Part shown: piece by piece, positions 1-10,790 of the stretch | How the letters are laid out: each line of letters starts with the position of its first letter | Numbering within the stretch: the first letter of the stretch is position 1 | DNA from: Pseudomonadota bacterium | Lineage (GTDB): Bacteria > Pseudomonadota > Gammaproteobacteria > Burkholderiales > Ferrovaceae | Assembly (NCBI GenBank): GCA_021811145.1 | Contig: JAJZPN010000003.1 | Span: forward strand, 1-64,000 | Direction: 5' to 3' | DNA: 64,000 nucleotides | The notes under the pieces: model-generated | What the model saw: only the letters and a program-made list of their open reading frames with translations | The model's database searches: none | What the model was told of the DNA's origin: nothing | Position numbers and translations under genes: made by a program

Positions 1-1
1 G

Positions 2-958
2 GGTGATGTTACTAACAGTTTGGTGGCAACTTTAGCCGGTACTAGTCAAGTTGCTCCTACTTTTTGGTTAAATCCAAAAAATGGAGTGTCTTATCCTATT
101 GTGATTCAGATGCCACAGTATCGTATCAATACGTTGGATGATTTAGAGAATATTCCTATCAACTCAAAAGCAGCAAAAGATATGCAAGTTCTAGGAGGAC
201 TTGGTACGATTACTCGTACTCAATCGAGCTCAGTAATCACTCATTATAATATTAAACCCGCTTTTGATATTTTTGCTTCAACGCAAGGACGCGATTTAGG
301 CAGTGTTGCCTCGGATATTAATAAAGTCATTGAAAAACACAAAACTGATCTACCTAAGGGGGCGAGTATTGATTTAAAAGGACAGGTCCCTATTATGGAA
401 AGCTCTTATATGGGATTAACTCTTGGGTTAATTGCTTCAATCGTATTAATTTATTTCTTGATAGTAATTAATTTTGAATCTTGGCTTGATCCTTTTGTAA
501 TTATTACAGCATTGCCTGCTGCATTGGCGGGAATTGTTTGGATGCTTTTTACTACTTACACCACATTATCAGTCCCTGCTTTAACAGGGGCTATTATGTG
601 TATGGGGGTGGCAACGGCGAACAGTATTTTAGTAGTCAGTTTCGCTAGAGAACGTTTGGCCGAATTAAAGAATCCAATGCAAGCTGCTTTAGAGGCAGGT
701 TTCACTCGTTTTCGTCCGGTACTTATGACTGCCGCAGCAATGGTAATTGGTATGATTCCAATGGCTTTAGGATTGGGTGATGGTGGTGAACAGAATGCAC
801 CGTTAGGACGCGCTGTCATAGGCGGTTTATTGTTTGCTACGTTGGCAACGTTGTTATTCGTACCAGTGGTATTTAGTTTGGTACACCGTAATGATCGTTT
901 TGATGAAAAAGAAGTTTCTTGGGATGACGAAATACAGGACTTACAAGGTCCAGTTTAA
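2..958 (+). CDS. RND efflux transporter permease, C-terminal part (5' truncated by window edge)
   Basis: Inner-membrane proton-driven pump of the RND (AcrB/MexB-like) superfamily. The reading frame is open from base 2, so the gene starts before the window and only the last ~318 residues are visible. They comprise the end of the second periplasmic domain followed by five hydrophobic helices that match TM8-TM12. The stretch GAIMCMGVATANSILVV corresponds to the conserved helix that in AcrB-type pumps reads like 'GLxxxNAIL'. The adaptor gene begins 29 bp downstream and the outer-membrane channel follows it, so the three form a tripartite operon with the pump first. The substrate cannot be read from this part; drug/solvent-type export is more likely than heavy-metal export, but this is an inference. 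Confidence 0.9.
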   Translation, partial: GDVTNSLVATLAGTSQVAPTFWLNPKNGVSYPIVIQMPQYRINTLDDLENIPINSKAAKDMQVLGGLGTITRTQSSSVITHYNIKPAFDIFASTQGRDLGSVASDINKVIEKHKTDLPKGASIDLKGQVPIMESSYMGLTLGLIASIVLIYFLIVINFESWLDPFVIITALPAALAGIVWMLFTTYTTLSVPALTGAIMCMGVATANSILVVSFARERLAELKNPMQAALEAGFTRFRPVLMTAAAMVIGMIPMALGLGDGGEQNAPLGRAVIGGLLFATLATLLFVPVVFSLVHRNDRFDEKEVSWDDEIQDLQGPV

Positions 959-987
959 TCGTATAACGCGTTAAAGGAGTTGAGGGA

Positions 988-2172
988 ATGCATGACAGTC
1001 ATGAAAATGAATATATAGAGATGAAAGCGATTCCAAATCTCAAGCGTAAGCTGATCATTGCAGGGTCTGTGGTGATTTTAATTGCGCTATGGGGTGGAAT
1101 TAAGCGCTACATGGATTATCGTAGCGAAGCCACATGGAGTGCAGAGCAAGCAATTGAAAGTGTATCCATTATCCAACCACATGTAGGGGGTAAAGGGAAT
1201 ACGTTGATTTTACCAGGTACTCTGCAACCGTATATCGACGCACCGATTTTGGCTCGTGTAGATGGTTATTTGAAGGTCTGGTATCACGATATAGGCGCAA
1301 AAGTTAAAAAAGGCGAATTATTAGCTATCATTGATACTCCTGATTTGGATCAGCAGTTAAGCCAAGCTAAAGCTGACTTGGTGAAAAAACAAGCTGATGA
1401 AAGATTGGCTTATGTCACCATGGTTCGTTGGAAAAACCTGCTCAAAACTGATTCTGTATCTAAGCAGGAAACAGATGTACATATCGCAGATTGGGAAGCT
1501 AAGAAAGCATCCGTATTATCTGCAAAGGCCAACCTTGGCCGTATTGAAGCATTTGAGACCTTTAAAAAAGTAGTTGCCCCGTTTGATGGTGTTGTGACAG
1601 CTAGAAAAACGGACGTGGGTTACTTGATTAGCGCAGGTAAAGGAACAGAAATGTTTAATGTGTCTAATATTGATCCGCTACGCCTCTATGTTCCTGTCCC
1701 TCAAGTATACAGCGATCGTATTAAAGAAGGCTTTACTGCTACGTTAACCGTTCCTGAATATCCAAGTCGTAGCTTCCCCGCCAAGGTAATTACAACAGCT
1801 GGTGGGATTAGTAATGTAAGTGGCACAATGCTAGTTGAATTGATTGTAACTAATAAAGAAGAGGTATTGAAACCAGGCGATTATGCCCAGGTGAAATTTG
1901 ATTTACCCGAAAATTTAAGTGTTGTTCGCGTTCCAGCGAGCTGTTTGATTTTTAGATCAGGGGGATTGAAAGTTGCTGTTATGGGGCCGAATAATCGAGT
2001 TATTTTAAAACCAATTGTTATCGGACGTGACTTTGGTAATGAAGTGGAAGTAGTGTCTGGCTTAAACGCACAAGATAAAGTGATAGATAGTCCATCTGAC
2101 TCAATAGAAAATGGCGATCTAGTAAAAGCGCAGTCTACTAGTACTGAGACAAATAATGTAGGAACTCATTAA
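988..2172 (+). CDS. RND efflux periplasmic adaptor (membrane fusion protein, HlyD/AcrA family)
   Basis: Periplasmic adaptor linking the RND pump to its outer-membrane channel. It has an N-terminal membrane anchor at about residues 20-40 (IIAGSVVILIALWGG), not a lipobox. Then comes a lipoyl half-motif (ARVDGYLKVWYHDIGAKVKKG), an alpha-helical hairpin at about 120-180, and the return lipoyl half (VVAPFDGVVTARKTDVG), followed by beta-barrel and membrane-proximal domains. Start chosen at the ATG behind a good Shine-Dalgarno (AAAGGAG at 973-979). Length of 394 residues is normal for the family. It lies 29 bp after the pump and 2 bp before the channel gene, so all three are surely co-transcribed. 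Confidence 0.92.
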   Translation: MHDSHENEYIEMKAIPNLKRKLIIAGSVVILIALWGGIKRYMDYRSEATWSAEQAIESVSIIQPHVGGKGNTLILPGTLQPYIDAPILARVDGYLKVWYHDIGAKVKKGELLAIIDTPDLDQQLSQAKADLVKKQADERLAYVTMVRWKNLLKTDSVSKQETDVHIADWEAKKASVLSAKANLGRIEAFETFKKVVAPFDGVVTARKTDVGYLISAGKGTEMFNVSNIDPLRLYVPVPQVYSDRIKEGFTATLTVPEYPSRSFPAKVITTAGGISNVSGTMLVELIVTNKEEVLKPGDYAQVKFDLPENLSVVRVPASCLIFRSGGLKVAVMGPNNRVILKPIVIGRDFGNEVEVVSGLNAQDKVIDSPSDSIENGDLVKAQSTSTETNNVGTH

Positions 2173-2174
2173 TT

Positions 2175-3578
2175 ATGAAACGTTGGTCTTCTTACGCTTT
2201 ATTAATCCCGATAGCATTGAGCGCTTGTTCTCTAGCACCTGACTATCATAAACCTGATGCGCCGGTCGCAACTAAGTTTAAGGAAGATGGCGTATGGCGA
2301 ACAGCAACTCCCATGGATGATAAACCTAAGGGTGAGTGGTGGCATTATTTTAATGATCCAATACTCAGTAATTTAGAATTAAAGGCGGATAAAGCTAACC
2401 TACAATTGGGTATTGCTCTTGCTCAGCATGATCAGGCATTAGCCTTAGCTAATGAAAGTGAAGCACAACTCTATCCTGAAGTAGATGCAATGGGGAATTA
2501 TTTAACCAACCGCCAATCTGCTAATCGGCCATTGAGAAGCTCAAGTTTGAATTATAGTGTTTATGGCGATACGGCTTTTGGGGCTGGGATAAATTACGAG
2601 CTTGATTTTTGGGGGCAACTACGTAATCAAGCTAAATCTTCTGCTTATTTAGAGCAAGCTAGTCGCGCTGATATTGAAACGGTACGATTAAGCCAGGAGT
2701 CTTTATTAGCATCGATTTATTTCCGGCTAAGAGGGTACGACGCAGAAATTGCAATTTTTAGAGATTCTATTAAGGCTTATCAAAGAGAGTTTACCATTAT
2801 TCAAAATCGTCACAATGAAGGAGTGGTATCTGGTTTAGATGTGGCTCGTGCAGAAAGTTTATTAGATCAAGTTAAAGGTCAGTTAGAAGGATTGTTGGGA
2901 CAGAGGGCGGTTTATGAACATGCTATAGCTGTTTTAGTGGGTGAGAATCCAAGCACCTTTAGCATCGCTCCAGTTGCCACTTTCAAAGAAAACTACCCAA
3001 ATCTACCTTCGGTGTTACCTTCAACGGTATTGCAGCGTCGTCCAGATATAGCGGCTGCAGAACGGCGTGTGGCCTCAGCTAATGCAGATATTGGTGTTGC
3101 CAAAGCGGCGTTTTATCCGAATATTAACTTATTTGCCTTTTATGGTTTTCAAAATACCGGTGGTGGCGGACTGTTAACTTTACCCAATAGTTACTGGGCA
3201 TTAGGACCATTGGCTTTTCTTCCAATTATTGATGAAGGACGTAGACAAAGTCTGGTTGACTTGGCCGAAGCTAAAAATAAAGAGTTAATTGTAAAATATA
3301 GACAAACAGTACTAACAGCTTTCAAACAGGTTGAGGATAGTCTTGTTTCATTAAATCATTTAAAAATTCAATTGGTTGACCAGTCAAAAGCTACGGTTGC
3401 AGCAAGTACTACTTATGATTTGGCGGTTAATCGTTACCTTGAGGGGGCAAGTAGTTATTTAGAAGTGATCGATGCGGAAAACACAAAGCTGGCAACACAA
3501 ATTGCAGAAACTAGAATCAAATCCGCTCAGATGGTTGCTGTAGTTGAGTTTGTACAGTCAATAGGCGGTGGATGGTAA
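2175..3578 (+). CDS. RND efflux outer-membrane channel lipoprotein (OprM/NodT family)
   Basis: TolC-like outer-membrane factor that completes the tripartite efflux pump. A lipoprotein signal peptide ends in the lipobox LSAC (Cys18), so the mature protein should be acylated. The mature start 'SLAPDYHKPDAPV' is typical of the NodT/OprM family, and the two internal repeats of the outer membrane efflux domain are visible (second one around 'LQRRPDIAAAERRVASANAD'). 467 residues is the usual length. The start lies only 2 bp after the adaptor stop, and a strong terminator follows at 3658-3700, marking the operon end. Confidence 0.93.
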   Translation: MKRWSSYALLIPIALSACSLAPDYHKPDAPVATKFKEDGVWRTATPMDDKPKGEWWHYFNDPILSNLELKADKANLQLGIALAQHDQALALANESEAQLYPEVDAMGNYLTNRQSANRPLRSSSLNYSVYGDTAFGAGINYELDFWGQLRNQAKSSAYLEQASRADIETVRLSQESLLASIYFRLRGYDAEIAIFRDSIKAYQREFTIIQNRHNEGVVSGLDVARAESLLDQVKGQLEGLLGQRAVYEHAIAVLVGENPSTFSIAPVATFKENYPNLPSVLPSTVLQRRPDIAAAERRVASANADIGVAKAAFYPNINLFAFYGFQNTGGGGLLTLPNSYWALGPLAFLPIIDEGRRQSLVDLAEAKNKELIVKYRQTVLTAFKQVEDSLVSLNHLKIQLVDQSKATVAASTTYDLAVNRYLEGASSYLEVIDAENTKLATQIAETRIKSAQMVAVVEFVQSIGGGW

Positions 3579-3657
3579 TGGCTCTTATTATTGAAAAAAT
3601 AACTTAAGAGTACGGGGCGATAAAGTCAAAAGTTAGACAGTTTAGGAGTGGTTTAAT

Positions 3658-3700
3658 AAAAAAGGTTGTTTCAGTAATTTGCTGAACCAACCTTTTTTTT
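3658..3700 (+). terminator. Rho-independent terminator of the RND efflux operon
   Basis: A GGTTG..TTCAG arm (3664-3674) pairs with CTGAACCAACC (3682-3692) with one mismatch around the loop GTAATTTG side. It is preceded by six A and followed by eight T, so it could also act for the opposite strand. It lies 80 bp after the channel-gene stop. Confidence 0.88.
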
Positions 3701-3952
3701 GTAATAAAACAACACTTAATTAGCTATAAAACCAATTCAAATTCTTATTAAAATCCACAGAACTCAATTAAATCCAACAACTAATAACATTACAATTTGA
3801 TTACAAAAAATAAAAGCGTAGTATTTTTAAAGGGGGAATGTTGTTTATACGCAACAAATCACAGTTTTATTACAGTTTGATGAATTTTAGTTTAAATTTT
3901 TATTAAACAAAGCGTATATTAATCTCATGGTTAGGTTCAGTTGTAAGAACCG
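3701..3952. other. AT-rich promoter region of the first porin
   Basis: No gene is visible. The stretch is very AT-rich, with several A/T tracts. A plausible -10 (TATATT near 3916) lies about 90 bp before the porin start, but no clear -35 can be assigned. The region runs into the leader hairpin at 3953. Confidence 0.45.
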
Positions 3953-3986
3953 ATGACTTTTAGAAAAGTCATTCCTCTCTTTTTTT
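3953..3986 (+). promoter_or_regulatory. Leader hairpin followed by a T-run, upstream of porin 1
   Basis: A perfect 8-bp stem (ATGACTTT 3953-3960 with AAAGTCAT 3965-3972, loop TAGA) is followed after a short pyrimidine stretch by seven T (3980-3986). It lies just before the Shine-Dalgarno ACGGAG and the start codon at 4005. It could be a weak attenuator or an mRNA-stabilising leader structure, which suits a highly expressed porin. Seen directly; the function is inferred. Confidence 0.4.
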
Positions 3987-4004
3987 ATTAACGGAGTTAA
4001 CAAC

Positions 4005-5219
4005 ATGAAAAAATCTCTAGTTGCTTTAGCTGCTCTAGCGTCAATTGCTGGCGTGGCACAAGCTCAAGACGGTGTAAGTTTGTACGGTGTGTTGGATTTT
4101 GGTATCGGTGATATCAATGCAACAAGTGCAAATGGTCAACAACAGGGTAACGTTGGTATTACTAACTCAGCCATGCAATCTTCTTTATGGGGTGTTAAAG
4201 GTAGTGAAGACTTGGGTGGTGGTTTAAAAGCAATATTTGATTTTGAAGGTGACTTAACAGCTAATGGAGTAAACTACAGTAGTGCTCCAGGAGCAGGAAG
4301 TGGTATTCTCTTCCGTCGTCAAGAAAACGTAGGTTTATCTAGTACGCAGTGGGGTACAGTACAAATTGGTACTGTATATGATTCTTTAGATGCTGACGCC
4401 CAGTTATCTATTCTTCCTGTAGCGGGTAACTCAGTTAACTTTACTACACAAGTTGCAGGTGGTACAGGTAACTACTTCCCGACACAAGCTATTAAATACA
4501 CCTTACCTAAAAATTTAATGGGCGGTAAGTTGTCTGGTGGATTTACTTATTCATCCGGAAACGTACCAAATCAATATACCGTAACTGCTCCTACTAATGG
4601 TGCTACCAGTGGTACATATAGTGCAAATAGTATTGCTGGAAGTATGACGGACGGTTACTTGCGTTTTGAACCAATTACCAACTTAAAACTTACTTTAGGT
4701 GCTGGCGTATCTCAAGCAGATCCTGGTGGTTATCAGTCTCCTAATTTGGGTGGTCAACCAGTAAGCAATGCTCCCTATTATGCAAAACAGTACGGTTCCC
4801 ATGAGTATTTAGGTGGTATTCAATATGCTTATCATCGCTATAGCTTAGGTTTGATGTTCACCGAAGCGAATGGAGCAGCTGTTGGACCTGTTCCTGCAAT
4901 TCCTGGAAGTCCTGCTGCTAATGATATTAGAACAACCAGTTTAGGCTTGGGTTATCAAGCTACAGATCGTATTAAATTGGGTGCGAACTATGTACATAAT
5001 ACTGGAAATACTAACTTGTATAACGTTCAAGCACATTACTCATTTAGTAAGCAAACAGAAGTGTATGCACAATATGCTTACGTAGCTGAAGGTAGCTATG
5101 GACAAACATCACCAATTTGGTGGGGTGATAATACCGGAAGTACCTGGGTCAGTAACGGTGCCATTGGTGCAAATTCAACAGCACAGGCATTCTTGGTTGG
5201 TATGATTCATCGCTTCTAA
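4005..5219 (+). CDS. Gram-negative porin (betaproteobacterial general porin family)
   Basis: Outer-membrane trimeric beta-barrel porin for diffusion of small hydrophilic solutes. The signal peptide is residues 1-20, cleaved after AQA. The mature protein starts QDGVSLYGVLDFGI, the signature of this porin family. A loop-3 type stretch (FRRQENVGLSSTQWGTVQIG) is visible, and the C-terminus ends IHRF, with the terminal Phe needed for Bam-dependent assembly. 404 residues is slightly longer than the usual 350-390. It stands alone, with its own leader hairpin and its own terminator at 5261-5291. A paralogue lies at 6636-7913. Ion preference cannot be read. Confidence 0.93.
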   Translation: MKKSLVALAALASIAGVAQAQDGVSLYGVLDFGIGDINATSANGQQQGNVGITNSAMQSSLWGVKGSEDLGGGLKAIFDFEGDLTANGVNYSSAPGAGSGILFRRQENVGLSSTQWGTVQIGTVYDSLDADAQLSILPVAGNSVNFTTQVAGGTGNYFPTQAIKYTLPKNLMGGKLSGGFTYSSGNVPNQYTVTAPTNGATSGTYSANSIAGSMTDGYLRFEPITNLKLTLGAGVSQADPGGYQSPNLGGQPVSNAPYYAKQYGSHEYLGGIQYAYHRYSLGLMFTEANGAAVGPVPAIPGSPAANDIRTTSLGLGYQATDRIKLGANYVHNTGNTNLYNVQAHYSFSKQTEVYAQYAYVAEGSYGQTSPIWWGDNTGSTWVSNGAIGANSTAQAFLVGMIHRF

Positions 5220-5260
5220 GAGTGTATTAAAGCTGTAAAAGCAATTAGTGACTGCTTAAA

Positions 5261-5291
5261 ACCCTGCTGTAGTGACCAGCAGGGTTTTTTT
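5261..5291 (+). terminator. Rho-independent terminator of porin 1
   Basis: Perfect 9-bp stem ACCCTGCTG (5261-5269) / CAGCAGGGT (5277-5285), 7-nt loop, then a run of seven T (5285-5291). It starts 41 bp after the porin stop. Confidence 0.92.
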
Positions 5292-5377
5292 ATTAAGTGA
5301 CTGTAATGATTATTAACATTTATCGTCTTAATTTAAGCTTAGAATTTTTACAATGGTGATAATAAAAGAGGTGAATT

Positions 5378-5683
5378 ATGAATAAATCTCTGTTGGTCCT
5401 GTTAAGCATTGCGCTGTTGAATGCCTGCACTACCACAGCGCCTTTAACTCAACAACAACAAGAATCAGATGCAAAGCTTAAAGAAGCCGTTATAAACAAA
5501 TACAAGTCTGACAAAATGCATTTTTTAGATCACGTGGATATTCAAGTGTATAAAGGAATTGTTAATTTGACAGGTGAGGTGTTTACCTTTGATGATGAGG
5601 ATGCTGCATATAACGATGCAAGAGAAGTGGCTGGACCAGCTAACGTAACTGGTGCCATAACAGTGTCCTATGTTGGAGGCTAG
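5378..5683 (+). CDS. Small BON-domain lipoprotein
   Basis: Predicted envelope lipoprotein of 101 residues. The signal peptide ends in the lipobox LNAC (Cys17). After a Gln-rich linker comes a single BON-like domain: the pattern VDIQVYKGIVNLTGEV followed by a helix (DAAYNDAREVAG) and a closing strand (VTGAITV) is the alpha/beta fold seen in BON domains of OsmY and related envelope proteins. The start has a good Shine-Dalgarno (AGAGGTG). It is probably its own transcript, since the porin terminator lies upstream. BON proteins are tied to envelope stability or stress; the precise role here is unknown. Confidence 0.75.
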   Translation: MNKSLLVLLSIALLNACTTTAPLTQQQQESDAKLKEAVINKYKSDKMHFLDHVDIQVYKGIVNLTGEVFTFDDEDAAYNDAREVAGPANVTGAITVSYVGG

Positions 5684-5831
5684 TTATTGATCATCGAATA
5701 AGCTGTAGTACCTGAATAAATAACTGAGTGTTATATCTTTTTGGGTCATATGAAGTAAGGTATGTGTTAGAGTGTGATAACTTACTGAAATAATTAATAA
5801 AAATAGATGCTGCAGTCGTTCTAAAATCAAA

Positions 5832-6408
5832 AAAGCTAAATTTAGGCAGCTTGCGCGTTGTTTTACTCTGGATTTTATTGCCAGCAGTACGGCTCAATTG
5901 ACAGGAGTTTCTGTAAGATCTGTGAATACAATTTATCTTAAGATGCGTCAGCGATTGGTAGCCTCCTGTGAACAAGCCCTCCATTGCGAGGTGCAGCAGA
6001 AGTCGATGAATCTTACTTTGGTGCACACTGCCACAGAGGTAAATGGGGACGAGAGGTATACATGACAAAACCATTGTGTTTGGTTTGCTCAAGCGCTACG
6101 GCAAGGTTTATACGGAAATTGCCCCCGATTACTCTAAAGCCACATTACTAGGCATTATCAGAGGTTGTGTAGAGCCGCGACGGTGATTCATTTTGATGGC
6201 TGGCGTGGTTTTCGTAGATATTGGTTTTGATAAGCACTTTCGGATTTAGCCCTTTTAGAGTTATGCGAAAAGACGCTTAGCAAAATTCAATGGTAACCTC
6301 AAGCATACGTTTTACCTGCATCTGAAAGAAACAGAATTTCGCTTTAACTGTAGGACTGTTAATATGTACCTTGAAATACTCAAACTAATAAGAATTAATC
6401 TGCTTTAG
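5832..6408 (+). pseudogene. Decayed IS1595-family (ISXO2-like) transposase
   Basis: Reading three frames in turn recovers a transposase of the ISXO2/IS1595 type: KFRQLARCFTLDFIASSTAQ, then AAEVDESYFGA with the first catalytic Asp (6005-6007), then KTIVFGLLKRYGKVYTEIAP, VIHFDGWRG with the second catalytic Asp (6195-6197), and finally KFNGNLKHTFYLHLKETEFR. At least three frameshifts and several stops break it. Between HFRI (about 6243) and SYAKRRLAK (about 6260) the stretch that normally carries the third catalytic residue (..NGIESFW..) is missing, so there is an internal deletion and one Trp codon has become TAG. No intact terminal repeats were recognised. It is a non-functional remnant. Confidence 0.85.
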
Positions 6409-6635
6409 CTTCCTAAGCCCCATCTTTTTTATATAAAACTTATTTGATATTGATAAGCAATTAGTAACACGCTTAATTAATTCATATGTTGTATCCGTTT
6501 TGCAACACTTTGATGTGTTTGTTGTAATTCAGATACATTTTCTTTTGTTGTCACAAAACTTTCATATTCGCTCTATAGACTCCGCAATTATCGGTTGTCA
6601 CTAAATCGATTATTTTTAATAATTAGGAGTCACTA
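6409..6635. other. Promoter region of porin 2
   Basis: AT-rich non-coding stretch between the transposase remnant and the second porin. A TATAGA (6574-6579) could be a -10, and a TTGTCA (6548-6553) lies 20 bp before it, which is too far for a standard sigma-70 pair, so the assignment is weak. The start codon has a good Shine-Dalgarno (TTAGGAG, ending about 6630). Confidence 0.35.
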
Positions 6636-7913
6636 ATGAAAAAATCACTAATTGCTTTTGCAGCTTTAAGCGCTGTTGCAGGAATGGCGCAAGCGCAAGA
6701 TGGTGTACAACTCTACGGTGTATTAGACGCGGGTGTTGTACAAGCTACTAATAATGCAGACGTATCACCTACATTTGTCACTGGTGTAGTTCCTACAGGT
6801 AACTTAGCTAAGGCACCAAATGTTGGTACTGTTTTGGGTGTCATGAATGGCGGTGAGTCTGCAACACGTTGGGGTATCAAAGGATCAGAAGATTTAGGTC
6901 AAGGACGCAAAGCTTTCTTTGTATTAGAGTCAGGCTTTAGTATCGCAAATGGTACGCTAAATAACGCAGGTTTAGCTGGAAGTAGTAATGTTTTCTCTGC
7001 TGCTGATACCAGTATGAATGGACAATTATTTGGTCGCCAAGCTTTAGTCGGTTTATCTGATCCTCATTATGGTGAATTACAAATCGGTCGTGTATATAAC
7101 GTATCAACAGATATTATTACCGGCGGATATGATCCAGTTAACTTCCAAATGTTTTCACCTATTAACTTTTCAGGTGTATATGGTGGTGGTGGTTTAACAG
7201 ATAACTTCCGTGTTGATAACTCACTAAAATATATCAAATCATTTGGTAATTACAAATTCAAATATCTCCATTCATTCGGTGGTATTTCAAATAGCTATGG
7301 TGCTAGAAGCTCAGATCAAGCAAGCTTTGGTTACGAGAACAACCGATTTGGTGTTCAAGCTGCTTATGAGTACACTCATGATGTATCAAGTTTAGGAAAT
7401 CCAGCTGATTTAGCCGGTACATCAACCCCAATTCCAAATGCCGTTTCAGCACAATTTTTTGATCTACGTTCTTTCTTGTTAGCTGGAAAATATTACATAA
7501 ATCAAAAGTTTGCAGTAAAAGGTGGATATGAGTTAATGATGTACTCACCAGCTAGTAACTACAACTCTGATAAGCAATTAACGTCTATCTATACTTATAC
7601 CTTATCTGCAACTTCACAAGGATATAACAAAACTGATAACGTGTTTTGGTTAGGTGCAGACTATGATCTAACATCAAGAATTAAACTATCTGCTGGATAT
7701 TATTATATCTCCCAATTACCTGGTGCTGTCAATGGTACACAGTTAAATGGTACAGATCGTTATGCTTCATTTGCAGCTGAGTATTATTTAAGCAAACGTA
7801 CTAACTTTTACGCAGCTATTATGAATGATACGAAATCAGGTGCAATTGCTGCAGGTACCGGATATCCATCAACCTTCGATACCTATGGTGTTGGTATTCG
7901 TCATATGTTCTAA
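6636..7913 (+). CDS. Gram-negative porin, paralogue of the porin at 4005
   Basis: Outer-membrane beta-barrel porin of 425 residues. Its signal peptide is nearly the same as that of the first porin (MKKSLIAFAALSAVAGMAQA), with mature start QDGVQLYGVLDAG. The family motif WGIKGSEDLGQGRKAFFVLE is present, as is FGRQALVGLSDPHYGELQIG, and the C-terminus is GIRHMF with terminal Phe. It differs from the first porin mainly in extracellular-loop regions rich in Asn/Ser/Tyr, as expected for paralogues under different selection. It is monocistronic, with a terminator at 7948-7983. Confidence 0.93.
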   Translation: MKKSLIAFAALSAVAGMAQAQDGVQLYGVLDAGVVQATNNADVSPTFVTGVVPTGNLAKAPNVGTVLGVMNGGESATRWGIKGSEDLGQGRKAFFVLESGFSIANGTLNNAGLAGSSNVFSAADTSMNGQLFGRQALVGLSDPHYGELQIGRVYNVSTDIITGGYDPVNFQMFSPINFSGVYGGGGLTDNFRVDNSLKYIKSFGNYKFKYLHSFGGISNSYGARSSDQASFGYENNRFGVQAAYEYTHDVSSLGNPADLAGTSTPIPNAVSAQFFDLRSFLLAGKYYINQKFAVKGGYELMMYSPASNYNSDKQLTSIYTYTLSATSQGYNKTDNVFWLGADYDLTSRIKLSAGYYYISQLPGAVNGTQLNGTDRYASFAAEYYLSKRTNFYAAIMNDTKSGAIAAGTGYPSTFDTYGVGIRHMF

Positions 7914-7947
7914 TAGTTTAGATACATTGTAGTTGGTTTTAATTAAC

Positions 7948-7983
7948 GCCCCTCATTGTAGTAATGCAATGAGGGGCTTTGTT
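7948..7983 (+). terminator. Terminator-like hairpin after porin 2
   Basis: Perfect 11-bp stem GCCCCTCATTG (7948-7958) / CAATGAGGGGC (7967-7977) with an 8-nt loop, followed by TTTGTT. The T-run is short, but the stem is very stable. Confidence 0.8.
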
Positions 7984-8080
7984 ATGACGGTATTACACAA
8001 TATTATTTGTTTTGTCGCATATAGTTAATCTTTTGATAAAATAATAATCCATGTGAATTTTTACTACAGGATGATCGATA

Positions 8081-8707
8081 ATGGCTTTTTTAGATCAACT
8101 CATCGTCGCCTTTGACAGAGGCTTAAGGGTATTAATTACTCCTCCCCAATTTAGAAGGCCTAATCCTGCTAGTCAATATATGAATGTTGAACTCTCTAAA
8201 ACTGAAAAAATTCACGCTGGACGTTTAATGCGAATTAATCATACAGGTGAAATATGTGCCCAGGCTCTTTATCAAGGGCAAGCACTAACAGCTAGAAGTA
8301 CGCATACTCGAGATGCATTAAAACATGCTGCATTAGAAGAAATTGATCACCTTGCTTGGTGTGAAGAGAGAATTAAGGAATTAGGGGGGCGTGTGAGTTA
8401 CCTTAATCCTTTATGGTACTTAGGTGCCTTTAGTATGGGTGTTGTTGCAGGTATTGCTGGGGATGGTTGGAATTTGGCTTTTCTGAAAGAAACTGAAAAA
8501 CAAGTTGAAAACCATTTAAATAGCCATTTACAGAAGTTGGCTATGGAAGATTTAAAGACCAGAGCTATTGTTCAAGTCATGCGTGATGATGAAAAAAACC
8601 ATGCAGAACTGGCGCAATCCTTGGGCGCCTATGAGTTTCCACGATGGCTAAAAGAGGCCATGAAATTAAGTTCTTCTGTAATGACTAAAACTGTCTATTG
8701 GGTTTAG
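8081..8707 (+). CDS. coq7: 2-polyprenyl-3-methyl-6-methoxy-1,4-benzoquinol hydroxylase Coq7
   Basis: Di-iron mono-oxygenase of ubiquinone synthesis that hydroxylates the demethoxy-ubiquinol ring at the membrane. The carboxylate/His ligands of the ferritin-like bundle are visible: Glu57 (NHTGEICA), Glu87 and His90 (EEIDH), Glu139/Glu143 (ETEKQVE), and Glu171/His174 (DDEKNHAE). The hydrophobic stretch GAFSMGVVAGIAGDG between the two halves is the membrane-contact region. 208 residues matches the long proteobacterial form. It is transcribed alone behind the porin terminator. It points to aerobic respiration with ubiquinone, consistent with the nuo operon at the other end of the window. Confidence 0.95.
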   Translation: MAFLDQLIVAFDRGLRVLITPPQFRRPNPASQYMNVELSKTEKIHAGRLMRINHTGEICAQALYQGQALTARSTHTRDALKHAALEEIDHLAWCEERIKELGGRVSYLNPLWYLGAFSMGVVAGIAGDGWNLAFLKETEKQVENHLNSHLQKLAMEDLKTRAIVQVMRDDEKNHAELAQSLGAYEFPRWLKEAMKLSSSVMTKTVYWV

Positions 8708-8748
8708 CGCGTTTTTATCATAAAATGTGCAGAATTTATCCACTTTGA

Positions 8749-10790
<2,042 letters not shown>

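Noticed and set aside
5691..6092. Open frame on the minus strand, 133 codons
   Set aside because: It is antisense to the IS1595-family transposase remnant and has no family-like composition; the plus-strand frames explain the sequence.
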